A DNA stretch of 64,000 bases from Pseudomonas sp. PH1b (GCF_000633395.1 NZ_AYMU01000008.1:62001-126000); one strand, 5' to 3'. Shown: positions 18,561-29,997, counted from the stretch's first letter. The notes: generated from the sequence alone by a model not told the origin. A program made the numbers and translations.

Positions 18561-19601
18561 TTAGTTGTACTCGAGGATATAGTTGAGCGTTGCATCGGCC
18601 TTGCCCGGCTTAACCTGGGAGTTCCATCCAATCTTGACGTAGCGGGCCTTGATCGGCAGGTTGTACAACTCGCCTTGAGGCGAAGTTGCCGTCCACTGCA
18701 TGGATAGCGCCTTGTACGATTTATGGAATGGTAGAGGGGTGTCGCCACTGCCACCGAGTAGAGAAACTTCCACGCCCCTGGCCACGCCGGGAGCCCCAAG
18801 AGCGTTCAGGCTCAGACGCCCATCAGTCGACGAGTTACCCTCAAAGTACACCTTGACCGGCAACTTGCTTGCAGCAGGCAAGCCGGTGCAAAGCACATCG
18901 AGGTCGAATGACTTGCTAGGTGTAGCCTCGGCCTGCATATCCCCCGCCCAGACCTTGCCCATCGGCACGCTTATATTTTTTTTCACCCCTGCGCAACCGG
19001 CAAAATAACCGCCGGTTTCCACTTGGGTGATGCCATTGATATTGATATTCGCGGCGTACCACTGGTCCACCATGAACCTGATCTTGAAGTTCAGCCTGAG
19101 GTCGCCGGAACCCACACCTTGGGCTGTCCGAACAAACTCGTATCTAAGACTTGTTACAACACTATTCACCGAATTTATATGGTTTGCATAACTATATGAG
19201 GCAGGTATCGAGGCATCGTTCAAACCACTGCCGGACACCTTGAACCTGATGCCTATACCCACTACTCCGGTCTTGTAGACATCTCTATAACCACTCTCAA
19301 GTTCTGCGCCACTATCAGGGGCGATTGCATAAGTGGATTTAACGGTAATCACAGGAGGTACGGGACATTTATAATGCTCGCCTGACATTTGATAAACAGC
19401 CGAAGTCGCCATTACTTTGCCCACAGCCACCATCTGAAACTTCATGGTGCTCGATGCGTCTACACTGAACTCTCGTCGCTCTGTGTCGTCGCCACTCGAA
19501 TTACCATTCCACCAATAGCAGTTATTGGGGTTATCCGCCCTCGCTGTATCGAAAGCCATGGTCAAAAACACGATCGCCAGCAACAAAATAATAATTCGCA
19601 T
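18561..19601 (-). CDS. Fimbrial tip adhesin (two-domain)
   Basis: A 346-residue exported protein with Sec signal peptide (RIIILLLAIVFLTMAF, cleaved after ARA). ATG at 19601 is preceded by GAGAGG and starts 3 bases after the usher's TAA. The C-terminal half looks like a pilin domain: a Cys pair (AGCAGVKKN.. and DVLCTGLP), an alternating-hydrophobic end and a penultimate Tyr (LNYILEYN). The N-terminal half, with its own Cys pair, would be the lectin-like receptor-binding domain. As the last gene of the operon it is the expected tip subunit. Its base composition is more AT-rich than neighbouring genes, common for surface adhesins under diversification. Receptor unknown. Confidence 0.8.
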   Translation of the reverse strand: MRIIILLLAIVFLTMAFDTARADNPNNCYWWNGNSSGDDTERREFSVDASSTMKFQMVAVGKVMATSAVYQMSGEHYKCPVPPVITVKSTYAIAPDSGAELESGYRDVYKTGVVGIGIRFKVSGSGLNDASIPASYSYANHINSVNSVVTSLRYEFVRTAQGVGSGDLRLNFKIRFMVDQWYAANININGITQVETGGYFAGCAGVKKNISVPMGKVWAGDMQAEATPSKSFDLDVLCTGLPAASKLPVKVYFEGNSSTDGRLSLNALGAPGVARGVEVSLLGGSGDTPLPFHKSYKALSMQWTATSPQGELYNLPIKARYVKIGWNSQVKPGKADATLNYILEYN

Positions 19602-19604
19602 GGT

Positions 19605-22115
19605 TTACCTCTCTACATCTTGATCAGCGCAGACCACGGCTACCCGGTCATACACCGTGGACTTGTCCGCTGCCGGCAGTTGGTAGGGGAAGCTGCAGGC
19701 GCCGTCACCCCAGGTCACTCGCAACCGCCCTTGTTCCTTGATGCCGAACGCCAGGGCGCGGGCCATGTTGTCCACCACCGCCAGTAGCTGGCCCTGCTCA
19801 TCGAGCAACAGGGCGCCAAAGGGAATCCGCGCACCGGCGGCGTGGCTCAGCTCGAACTGCACCCGGCGTCCGGACTCGGCCTCGAAGCGCGCCTTGACGA
19901 TGGCGCCACGGCGCGGCACCAGCATTTTTGAGCTTTCGCTGAGCTCCACATCGCTGCCCAGGGTCTGGGTATCCAGGTTCACCCAGTTGTAGCGGTAGGG
20001 CTGCGCATAGCTGCTGACGATGTAGCCGGAACCGTCGCTGCGGGCATTGGAGCCTTGCAGGCCGACGTTCTTGACCCCCGGCACTTCGATCAGGGCGAAG
20101 GTCTCCCCCACCGGTTGACCGAAGGTCACGCCGCCGGCGTGGGCCACCACCGACCCGGAGGCCGTGAGGTCCATGTGGCGGCTGTCGCCACTGCGCGAAT
20201 AGTTGCCCGCCAGCCGCGCCGAGGGCGCGTCCCAACCCAGCCCGACACCGGCGGAACTGTCGATCTGATCCACCCCGGCCTGGGCCGAATAGGACAGGGT
20301 CGCGGCATCGTCGATGTAACCGTTGATGCCCGACTGCAGGCTGCGCTGGCCATTGCCCGAAGAGGTCATGTTGCTGTAGAGACGATGGGAGCGCCCCGGG
20401 CTGCCAAAGGGAACGCTGAAAGACAGCGACACCTGGTTGTCCGAGCCTTGGGAACTGCCGGAGTTCTGGGTGCGCGACAGCGACAGGCTGTAGCTGACGT
20501 TCTTCAGGTTGCCGCTGTAGCCCATCTGCAGGCGCCGGGTACTCCCGGCGCGGTTCCAGTAGCTGGTTTCACCGGCGCTGACGAACAGCGAGCCGCGGCC
20601 GCGCAACGACTGGTTGACGTTGAGGTCGATGCGGCTTTTCTGCCGGCCGAAGTTGTAGCCCTCGCTGCGCCCGGAGACGTACTCCTGCTCATCCACGTGC
20701 TGGCTCAGGGTGCGGTAGCCATCGGTGGAGTAGCGGTAACCGACCATGGTGAAGGTGGTGTCGGTCTGGTTCAGGGTCTTGGAATAGAGAAAGCGCACAC
20801 TCTGCCCCTGTTTGTTCTCGCCGTGATCCGGCTGCGAACGGCTGTTGGTCACGTCCAGCGACATGCCGCCCACGGGGGTGTTGAGCCCCAGGCCGAGGTT
20901 GAACGCGTCATAGCCCTCGGAGCGCAGAAAGCCGCCGTAGGTAGTGAGGTTGTCGCTGGCGCCATAGACCCCAGTGGCCTGGACCAGGCTCGGCGAGGCG
21001 CTGTCCTGGTTGTCGTACTGCCCGGCCGCCATGCTGTATTGCAGGTTGCCGCGCCGGGTCATGACCGGCAGGTAGGAGTAGGACTGTGAATAGCTGCGTT
21101 CACGGCCGTCGGCCTCGATGATCTTGATCTCCAGGTCGCCGTTGGCCCCCCCCGGGTAGATGTCGCGGATTTCGAAGGCCCCCGGAGACACCGCAGTGGA
21201 GTAGATCACATAGCCGTTCTGCCGCACTTCCACCGTCGCATGGGTTTCAGCGATGCCGCGCACCACCGGTGCATAGCCGACTTCGTTGTCCGGCAACATG
21301 CCGATATCCGAGCCCAGCAATACGCCACGAATCCGCGTGCTGTCGAAGATTTCGCCGTTGGTGTACAGCTCGCCGAAGGACACCCGGCTACTGAGACTGG
21401 ACACATCGCGCTCCACATAGCTGCGGTTGCTGGAGAACTTGCGCTGCATGCCCGTGCCCTGGGTCAGCGACGATTCGTTGCGCAGGCGCCATGGGCCGAT
21501 GTTGAAACCATTGCGCAGGCCCAGGTAGGCGTAGTCGCTCTTGAAACCATTGTTGCTGTTGCGGTTGAAGTTGGCCTGATAGTCGCTGAAGCCCGCAGTG
21601 ATGCCTTCGTCCCACAGCGAGGGGTCAACGTAACCGTGAGCGTTACGCAGGATATAAGCGTGGGGAATGCTCACCGACAAGGTCAGGCTGGCCACGTCGA
21701 GTTCTGCCGAAGCATTTTCGATGCGGTCGATATCGTAGATGTCCGCTTCATCGCTGCCGGCCAGCAACAGGCCTTCCTGCTCCAGCCGCTGGATGTTCAC
21801 CCCCAACTCGCGCAACAGGGCGATGGAGAGCAAGGGGCGCACCACACCGCTTTCGCTGTCGGCGGCGAAGGTCACTTCCTGCCGACGGCTCAGGGTCTGG
21901 TTCAAGTACAGATCGACACTGTAGGTGCCGGGCACCACGCCGTTGTTCTTTTCAAAAAAATGCAGGTCTGTCGCGGCGCCTTTATCCTTGAGAAAGTACG
22001 GGTTGAACTGCGCAGCCAGAACACTAGGCGAACTGAGCAAGCCGAGCAGCGCCAACCAGGAAAAACCTGCCTGAAAACTGAACTTAAAACTCCATTTTTT
22101 TCTTGAATCCGACAT
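19605..22115 (-). CDS. Fimbrial outer-membrane usher (FimD/PapC family)
   Basis: An 836-residue usher of normal length. A signal peptide (about 1-34, ending SVLAAQ) is followed by the N-terminal chaperone-binding domain with FNPYFLKD and GTYSVDLYLN. The large 24-strand barrel then begins, with the plug-region motif around VRGIAETHATVEVRQNGYVIYSTAVSPGAFEIRD, and C-terminal domains hold a Cys pair (GDGACSFPYQ .. VAVVCADQD). It threads chaperone-bound subunits through the outer membrane. It lies between chaperone and adhesin, 83 bases after the former. Confidence 0.93.
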   Translation of the reverse strand: MSDSRKKWSFKFSFQAGFSWLALLGLLSSPSVLAAQFNPYFLKDKGAATDLHFFEKNNGVVPGTYSVDLYLNQTLSRRQEVTFAADSESGVVRPLLSIALLRELGVNIQRLEQEGLLLAGSDEADIYDIDRIENASAELDVASLTLSVSIPHAYILRNAHGYVDPSLWDEGITAGFSDYQANFNRNSNNGFKSDYAYLGLRNGFNIGPWRLRNESSLTQGTGMQRKFSSNRSYVERDVSSLSSRVSFGELYTNGEIFDSTRIRGVLLGSDIGMLPDNEVGYAPVVRGIAETHATVEVRQNGYVIYSTAVSPGAFEIRDIYPGGANGDLEIKIIEADGRERSYSQSYSYLPVMTRRGNLQYSMAAGQYDNQDSASPSLVQATGVYGASDNLTTYGGFLRSEGYDAFNLGLGLNTPVGGMSLDVTNSRSQPDHGENKQGQSVRFLYSKTLNQTDTTFTMVGYRYSTDGYRTLSQHVDEQEYVSGRSEGYNFGRQKSRIDLNVNQSLRGRGSLFVSAGETSYWNRAGSTRRLQMGYSGNLKNVSYSLSLSRTQNSGSSQGSDNQVSLSFSVPFGSPGRSHRLYSNMTSSGNGQRSLQSGINGYIDDAATLSYSAQAGVDQIDSSAGVGLGWDAPSARLAGNYSRSGDSRHMDLTASGSVVAHAGGVTFGQPVGETFALIEVPGVKNVGLQGSNARSDGSGYIVSSYAQPYRYNWVNLDTQTLGSDVELSESSKMLVPRRGAIVKARFEAESGRRVQFELSHAAGARIPFGALLLDEQGQLLAVVDNMARALAFGIKEQGRLRVTWGDGACSFPYQLPAADKSTVYDRVAVVCADQDVER

Positions 22116-22198
22116 GAGTTTATCCGGCTTCCCATATGAGAGGCTGCGCTTAATTCAAGTAATGAAACCCATCAAGAATATAAAACGCTCAACCAGGT

Positions 22199-22924
22199 TT
22201 ATTGACCGAGTTTGGTTTCGTGCTTGATCAGGGCGCCATAATCATTGATCGATTCCCAGTGAAGCTGGGCTTGGCCTTTGGGCATTGCACCAAGGCTTCT
22301 GACTTTCATGTAGGCGGTGCTTTTCGGGGCAATCATTTGCTCTTGCACGTTGTAGCTTTGTTGCCCGCTACTCAATGTCAAAGTTCCCAGGGAGATGTTC
22401 AAGGCTGAAGGGTTTTGCACTTCCAGTTGAACCGCGCCATCACGGGTTACCAGGCGCCAGTGCAATTGGCTGGCGGATTCTTCCAGGGTTGCAGTCACCG
22501 CCGCCGGGCGATAGAACACTTTGATTCGCTGGCGGATTGCCACCTGCAGGGAGTTCTCTTCCTTGGCCTGCTGGGGGATTTCCTGGACGTTGAGCCAGAA
22601 CACCGATTCACGGTCCTCGGCCAGGCCCTTGCCGTGGTAGAAGATGCGCAGCATCTGTTGCTTGTTGCCGCCCATCCGCGCCAGCGCCGGGGTAATGGCG
22701 AAGGGTACATCGGCGTCCTGATCCCGGGCATCCGCCTCGATCCACGACTGGATCATGATGTCCGCCGAGCCTAGGTTTCTCACCAGGATCGAGGCTTCAC
22801 GATCGGCCGCCGGGTAGACAATACGGGTGCCGCCCAACTGGATTCCTGCCGAACAGACACCGGAAAACACCCACAGCGCCAGGATCAGCGCCGGGCGATA
22901 ACGCACTGTAAAAAAACTTTTCAT
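22199..22924 (-). CDS. Periplasmic fimbrial chaperone (PapD family)
   Basis: A 241-residue exported chaperone starting at ATG 22924. Signal peptide (SFFTVRYRPALILALWVF.., cleaved after CSAG). The first Ig-like domain begins GIQLGGTRIVYPAADREASI, with the conserved Arg of the subunit-anchoring site, and contains FWLNVQEIPQQ, the family signature. RQRIKVFYRPAAV ends the first domain and carries the second anchoring basic residue. It donates its G1 strand to fold subunits in the periplasm and hands them to the usher. A stable hairpin at 22940-22962 separates it from the pilin gene. Confidence 0.93.
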   Translation of the reverse strand: MKSFFTVRYRPALILALWVFSGVCSAGIQLGGTRIVYPAADREASILVRNLGSADIMIQSWIEADARDQDADVPFAITPALARMGGNKQQMLRIFYHGKGLAEDRESVFWLNVQEIPQQAKEENSLQVAIRQRIKVFYRPAAVTATLEESASQLHWRLVTRDGAVQLEVQNPSALNISLGTLTLSSGQQSYNVQEQMIAPKSTAYMKVRSLGAMPKGQAQLHWESINDYGALIKHETKLGQ

Positions 22925-22939
22925 AAGTCACTCGCTGAG

Positions 22940-22962
22940 AGCGGGAGCATTGCGCCCCCGCT
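22940..22962 (-). terminator. Intercistronic hairpin between pilin and chaperone genes
   Basis: On the minus strand AGCGGGGGC pairs with GCTCCCGCT (one G-T wobble) around a five-base loop GCAAT. No T-run follows. Such hairpins after a major pilin gene usually attenuate read-through and protect the pilin mRNA, giving far more pilin than chaperone and usher. That role is inferred from position. Confidence 0.55.
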
Positions 22963-22972
22963 GGACGGAGAT

Positions 22973-23560
22973 TTACTTGTAGGTCAGGGTAAACGGCAGG
23001 GTGCCGTCGGCGGGGCCTGCTTCCAAGGCTTCACCGTTGGCAACATAGGCCGCGCGCAGATTGAGGATGGCGCTGTACTTGTCGTCTGCGCCCTTGACCA
23101 GATTGCCATCGAAGCTCTGGTTCGCGGACAAGTTCAGCAAGTTGCTGTCGACGTCGTAGAGACCGATGCCCACACCCTTGGCGCTGCCCACCGTCTTCAA
23201 CAGACTGTTGTTGGCCAAGTCGACACCGGAACCGGACATCGGGTCGAAGTTGACGCTGACGGTGTTCAGGCCTGTACCGGTGTTGCCGCAATCCAGGTTC
23301 AGGTTGATCGCGGTGCCACCCACGATACCGGCGGAACTGCCACTACCCAGGGAGTCCATACTGACCTTGCCGAGTTTGACTTCGATCTCCTGCTTACCTG
23401 CGCTTCCACCAACAGTGGTACCGCTACCGGCGGAGATCACACAAGAGGCAGAAGTAATTTCACCGGTGAAACTAATGGTGCCATCAGCAGCCATCGCACT
23501 AGTGGCGAATGCGCAAATTACTGATGTAGCCAACAGTTGCTTGATCATTTTAATAGACAC
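22973..23560 (-). CDS. Major fimbrial subunit (type 1 pilin family)
   Basis: A 195-residue pilin. The start is GTG at 23560 because AAGGAG lies 6 bases before it; the ATG at 23548 would be 18 bases from that site. Signal peptide (IKMIKQLLATSVICAFATSA, cleaved after AMA) precedes ADGTISFTGEI. The donor-strand-exchange fold is indicated by the early Cys (SASCVIS), the second Cys (NLDCGNTG) and the C-terminal beta strand with penultimate Tyr (TLPFTLTYK). First gene of the fimbrial operon, with an AT-rich promoter region upstream. Confidence 0.92.
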   Translation of the reverse strand: MSIKMIKQLLATSVICAFATSAMAADGTISFTGEITSASCVISAGSGTTVGGSAGKQEIEVKLGKVSMDSLGSGSSAGIVGGTAINLNLDCGNTGTGLNTVSVNFDPMSGSGVDLANNSLLKTVGSAKGVGIGLYDVDSNLLNLSANQSFDGNLVKGADDKYSAILNLRAAYVANGEALEAGPADGTLPFTLTYK

Positions 23561-23603
23561 GATTTACTCCTTGGATATTAGGTTCATTCAAACTAATAAG
23601 TGA

Positions 23604-23617
23604 CACCATCACTGGTG
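23604..23617. promoter_or_regulatory. Inverted repeat CACCA-TCAC-TGGTG upstream of the pilin gene
   Basis: A five-base inverted repeat with four-base centre, 44-57 bases upstream of the pilin GTG. The surrounding 23585-23835 stretch is AT-rich and gene-free, with the fimbrial promoter expected here. It could bind the response regulator of 14694, but that is only a hypothesis. Confidence 0.3.
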
Positions 23618-23851
23618 CCAAACAAGGATAAAATCTTGCAGATTCCCAGACCACAAGAGTCATCTTCCGGGTATCCGAGAATCTTCTTGGAGGTGCTCAA
23701 CGGCAGACTTTTCAGTCTTCCTTCAGAGCGCAAGGCGATAATCGATCAAGTCTAAATAAGCCTAGACTCTAAGGATAGTTAATGCTCGTAAAGTTCATGC
23801 TGCCGCAAAGCGAATAAACTTCATTAGTTAAACTTGAAAAGACTTGTTACA

Positions 23852-24757
23852 TCACCCCGGCCGACGTTTCAACGTCTCACTGGGCAACTCCCTGAACAGC
23901 GCCCGATAGCTGCTGGAGAACCGTCCCAGGTGCCAGAACGACCAGTGCATCGCCACCTCGGCCACGGTGGTCTCGCTGGGCCCGCGGCTGAGCAGTTCGC
24001 GGTGCGCGCTGTTGAGCCGGCGCAGGCGCAGCCACTGGCTGGGGGCCATGCCGGTAAAGGCCTTGAACGCGCTTTGCAACTGACGCAGGGAAACCCCGGC
24101 CACCTGGGACAATTCCAGCAGGTTGAGGGTTTCCTCGGGGACGTCGGCGGCCCATTGCGCCACCCGCTGCATGATCCCCCGCTCCTCGTTGCGCCGTTGC
24201 AGGCCGCCCGGGTCCAGGCGCACACAGGCGTTGTCGAGGATGTACAGGCAGTCGTCCAGCAGTTGCTGGGTCAGGGCTTCGCGGCTGGGTGGGTCAAAGG
24301 TCTGGGACAGGCGGGTCAAGGTGGAACTCAGCCAGCGACAGAACAGGGCGTTCTGCTGGTTGGTCAGCGGCGCCATGAACAGGCCGTCCAGGCGCTCCAG
24401 CCCCAGGCCCTGGCGCTGGACGAACTCGGGGCCGAACACCACCGCCACTTCCTGGTAGTTCTCCGGGGTGATCCAGATATTGCGGCTCTCGCCATTGAGC
24501 AGGTACAGGGCGTTGTCGCTGCGATCGAAACAGAACGCCAGGGCGCCCTCGGGGGCGCTGAAGTTCTGCTCGACCCGGGTGTTCATGCACTCCTCGTAGA
24601 TCTCTACGCCCTGCAGGTCGAGGTAGCGCACCAGGCCATTGAAATGCCCGGGGGACATCTGCTGGTAGTGCTGCACCCAACCCGGGGTGGCACGGACCTG
24701 CTCGGCCACATCGAAGGTGTTGAAGGCTTGAACCTGGAGCGGATTGGACGCTGTCAT
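23852..24757 (-). CDS. AraC-family transcriptional regulator
   Basis: A 301-residue regulator. ATG at 24757 was chosen for its AAGG site; the longer frame has none. The N-terminal about 190 residues form a sensor domain of the type found in amine-responsive AraC regulators (FNTFDVAEQV, GVEIYEECMNTRVEQ, RNIWITPENYQEVAVVFG). The C-terminus has the paired helix-turn-helix (LLELSQVAGVSLRQLQSAFKAFTGMAPSQWLRLRRL and TVAEVAMHWSFWHLGRFSSSYRALF). It is divergent from the gammaglutamyl-polyamine operon starting at 24921, its probable target. Direct repeats TTTGGTGC just upstream are candidate binding sites. Confidence 0.87.
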   Translation of the reverse strand: MTASNPLQVQAFNTFDVAEQVRATPGWVQHYQQMSPGHFNGLVRYLDLQGVEIYEECMNTRVEQNFSAPEGALAFCFDRSDNALYLLNGESRNIWITPENYQEVAVVFGPEFVQRQGLGLERLDGLFMAPLTNQQNALFCRWLSSTLTRLSQTFDPPSREALTQQLLDDCLYILDNACVRLDPGGLQRRNEERGIMQRVAQWAADVPEETLNLLELSQVAGVSLRQLQSAFKAFTGMAPSQWLRLRRLNSAHRELLSRGPSETTVAEVAMHWSFWHLGRFSSSYRALFRELPSETLKRRPG

Positions 24758-24777
24758 CGGGGGACCTTGCGCACTCT

Positions 24778-24795
24778 TTTGGTGCGCTTTGGTGC
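24778..24795. promoter_or_regulatory. Direct repeats TTTGGTGC x2, 10-bp period
   Basis: TTTGGTGC occurs at 24778-24785 and again at 24788-24795, exactly one helical turn apart, 21-38 bases upstream of the AraC-type gene and inside the divergent region to the polyamine operon. Direct repeats on one DNA face are the usual operator form for AraC-family proteins. The assignment is inference. Confidence 0.4.
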
Positions 24796-24920
24796 TGCTT
24801 AAAGTGGATAGATGGAACAACAAGGCTCGCCCAAGATAGTCGCCAATGCGCCGCAGGGGAAGCCTTGCCGGGATACTCCCGCTCACCTCGGGGCAGGTAC
24901 AACCAATCATCGAGGTCTTT

Positions 24921-26279
24921 ATGAACGCCCCTTTCGATCAGCTTTCCTCCTGGCTGAAAGATCACAAGATTACCGAAGTAGAGTGCGTGGTCAGCGACCT
25001 GACCGGCATTGCCCGCGGCAAGATCGCGCCCACCAACAAGTTCCTGCATGAGCGCGGCATGCGCCTGCCGGAAAGTGTCCTGCTGCAAACGGTAACCGGG
25101 GATTTTGTCGACGACGACCTGTACTACGAACTGCTGGACCCGGCCGACATCGACATGGTCTGCCGCCCGGACTCGTCATCGATCTACCTGGTGCCCTGGG
25201 CCATCGAGCCCACCGCCATCGTCATCCACGACACCTTCGACAAGTTCGGCAACCCGATCGAGCTGTCGCCGCGCAACGTGCTGAAAAAAGTGCTGCAGCT
25301 GTACACCGACAAGGGCTGGCAGCCGATCGTGGCCCCGGAAATGGAGTTCTACCTGACCCAGCGCTGTGAAGACCCGGACCTGCCGCTCAAGGCGCCGCTG
25401 GGCCGTTCGGGCCGCGCGGAAAGCGGTCGCCAGTCGTTCTCCATCGATGCCGCCAACGAATTCGACCCGCTGTTCGAGGATGTCTACGACTGGTGCGAAG
25501 CCCAGGGCCTGGACCTGGACACGCTGATCCACGAAGACGGCCCGGCGCAGATGGAAATCAACTTCCGCCACGGCGACGCCCTCGATCTGGCGGACCAGAT
25601 CACCGTGTTCAAGCGCACCCTGCGCGAGGCCGCGCTCAAGCACAACGTCACCGCCACCTTCATGGCCAAGCCGGTGGCCGACGAGCCCGGCAGCGCCATG
25701 CACCTGCACCAGAGCGTGGTGGACATCGCCACCGGCAAGCCGATCTTCGTCGACGCCAACGGTGAGAAAAGCAAGCTGTTCCTGCACCACATCGGCGGCC
25801 TGCAGAAGTACATCCCCAAGGTGCTGCCGATGTTCGCCCCCAACGTCAACTCGTTCCGCCGCTTCCTGCCGGACACCTCGGCCCCGGTGAACGTCGAGTG
25901 GGGCGAAGAGAACCGCACCGTGGGCCTGCGGGTGCCGACCGCAAGCCCGGAGGCCATGCGCGTGGAAAACCGCCTGCCCGGCGCCGACGCCAACCCCTAC
26001 CTGGCGATCGCCGCCAGCCTGCTGTGCGGCTACCTGGGCATGGTCGAGGGCATCGAGCCCAGCGCCGCGGTGGAAGGCCGGGCCTATGAACGGCGCAGCC
26101 TGCGCCTGCCGATCACCATCGAGGACGCCCTGGCCCACATGGAAGACTGCCCGACCATCGAGCAGTACCTGGGGCGCAAGTTCGTCCGCGGCTATGTGGC
26201 GGTCAAGCGTGCCGAACACGAGAACTTCAAGCGCGTGATCAGCTCCTGGGAACGTGAGTTCCTGCTGCTCAGCGTCTGA
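24921..26279 (+). CDS. Glutamine-synthetase-like gammaglutamyl-polyamine ligase (PauA/SpuB family)
   Basis: A 452-residue member of the glutamine synthetase family. ATG at 24921 with GAGG upstream is used; the frame is open further up without a ribosome site. Landmarks are the metal-binding EMEFYL, the QMEINF(RHGDA) block, the ATP/metal motif KPVADEPGSAMHLHQS, and NRTVGLRVP with ENRLPGADANPYLAIAA near the substrate site. It joins glutamate to a polyamine such as putrescine with ATP, the first step of the gammaglutamylation route. It begins an operon with a polyamine receptor and an FAD oxidase, which supports this over ammonia assimilation. Which amine it prefers is unknown. Confidence 0.9.
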   Translation: MNAPFDQLSSWLKDHKITEVECVVSDLTGIARGKIAPTNKFLHERGMRLPESVLLQTVTGDFVDDDLYYELLDPADIDMVCRPDSSSIYLVPWAIEPTAIVIHDTFDKFGNPIELSPRNVLKKVLQLYTDKGWQPIVAPEMEFYLTQRCEDPDLPLKAPLGRSGRAESGRQSFSIDAANEFDPLFEDVYDWCEAQGLDLDTLIHEDGPAQMEINFRHGDALDLADQITVFKRTLREAALKHNVTATFMAKPVADEPGSAMHLHQSVVDIATGKPIFVDANGEKSKLFLHHIGGLQKYIPKVLPMFAPNVNSFRRFLPDTSAPVNVEWGEENRTVGLRVPTASPEAMRVENRLPGADANPYLAIAASLLCGYLGMVEGIEPSAAVEGRAYERRSLRLPITIEDALAHMEDCPTIEQYLGRKFVRGYVAVKRAEHENFKRVISSWEREFLLLSV

Positions 26280-28726
<2,447 letters not shown>

Positions 28727-28744
28727 CGCCCGCCCCGCACCACC

Positions 28745-28943
28745 GTAGGAGCCGGCTTGCCGGCGAAGAGGCCTTCGAGTCCTGCACCACCCTCGCCAAC
28801 GCCTTCGCTGGCAAGCCAGCTCCTACAACAAAACGCCTCCCCCGTAGGAGCCGGCTTGCCGGCGAAGCGGCCCGCGAGTCCTGCACCACCCTCGCCAACG
28901 CCTTCGCTGGCAAGCCAGCTCCTACCTGCAAGCCAGCTCCTAC
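28745..28943. repeat. Two REPIN elements plus a partial REP
   Basis: REPIN 1 at 28745-28826 and REPIN 2 at 28844-28925 each consist of a left REP (GTAGGAGCCGGCTTGCCGGC) and a right, inverted REP (GCTGGCAAGCCAGCTCCTAC) separated by about 40 bases. A fragment GCAAGCCAGCTCCTAC at 28928-28943 is a third, incomplete copy. They fill most of the 231-base gap between the convergent oxidase and hydrolase genes and could act as bidirectional transcript ends. Confidence 0.93.
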
Positions 28944-28957
28944 CCGCAAGGGGGCGC

Positions 28958-29905
28958 CTATGGGAAACGGCGCTGCAGGAAATCCAGCAGCAATTCGTTG
29001 ACTAGCTGCGGCTGCTCGCTCTGAATCCAATGCCCGCTATCAGCCAGCACGTGCTGTTCGAGGTCGCTCACCCGGCTCGGCATGCGTTTGAGGGTGTGGG
29101 CTTCAAGGACGCCCACCGGGTCTCGGTCGCCAATCAGGAATAGCGTCGGCTGATGCACCCGGGCCTCCTGGAGAAACTCGGTGCGCTGCCAGGTGCGCTC
29201 AAAATTGCGGTACCAGTTCAAGGCACCGCGAAATCCGCGGCCGGCAAAAGTCTGGCGATAAACCTGGAACGCTTCCTCGGAACACCAGACGGGTAGCCCG
29301 TCCGGCACCGTTACTCCGTCAAACAGTCGGGCAGCGGCCGGTTTCGCCACCAGCAGCGCGCCGACGTTGCCCATGAACAGTCGCAGGCTGGCGTCGATGT
29401 CGGCATCCAGTTCTGCCTCGGCCACTCCGGGCTGCTGAAAATAGAGGATGTAGTTGAAATGCTCGCCATGCACCTCGCGCATGATCTCGCTGGCCGGGCG
29501 TTTCGGCCGCCCGGCAAAGGGCACCGAGAGGGTCACCAGCGCCCCCACCCGCTCGGGCTCCAGCAGCGCCAGGTGCCAGGCTACGGGTGCGCCCCAGTCA
29601 TGGCCGACCATGCACACGCGCTGGTGGCCGAAGGCGTCCATGGCGTGCTGGATATCGGCACACAGGGTCAGCAGGTCATAAGCCTCGATGGCCTCGGGAG
29701 CGGAGCTGCGGCCATAGCCGCGCATCTCCGGCACGAACACCCGGAACCCCGCCTCCACCAGGGCCGGCACCTGATAGCGCCAGGAATACCAGCACTCGGG
29801 AAAGCCGTGCAGCAGCCACACCGGCCGGCCCTGTTCGGGGCCGGCCACCTGGATGCTGAGTTCGATGCCGTTTACGGACAGAAGGTGTGGTTGATAGGCC
29901 GTCAT
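28958..29905 (-). CDS. Alpha/beta hydrolase, epoxide-hydrolase type
   Basis: A 315-residue enzyme. Epoxide-hydrolase marks are present: oxyanion motif HGFPECWYSW, nucleophile Asp in GHDWGAPVAW, lid Tyr candidates in NYILYFQQPG and NWYRNFE, acid in GDRDPVG and catalytic His in DSGHWIQSEQP. It should open epoxides to diols through a covalent Asp ester; a haloacid-type dehalogenase is the main alternative with an Asp nucleophile, but the tyrosines favour epoxide hydrolysis. It lies downstream of the TetR gene on the same strand with 92 bases between, so it may be co-regulated. Confidence 0.85.
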   Translation of the reverse strand: MTAYQPHLLSVNGIELSIQVAGPEQGRPVWLLHGFPECWYSWRYQVPALVEAGFRVFVPEMRGYGRSSAPEAIEAYDLLTLCADIQHAMDAFGHQRVCMVGHDWGAPVAWHLALLEPERVGALVTLSVPFAGRPKRPASEIMREVHGEHFNYILYFQQPGVAEAELDADIDASLRLFMGNVGALLVAKPAAARLFDGVTVPDGLPVWCSEEAFQVYRQTFAGRGFRGALNWYRNFERTWQRTEFLQEARVHQPTLFLIGDRDPVGVLEAHTLKRMPSRVSDLEQHVLADSGHWIQSEQPQLVNELLLDFLQRRFP

Positions 29906-29997
29906 GTCGGGTGCTCCAAAGCAGGTGCAGGGAGCAGAACCTAACAGATGCCGGTGACGATCCCGGCCATCATTGATCAGTCGAATGACCGGGCTGT

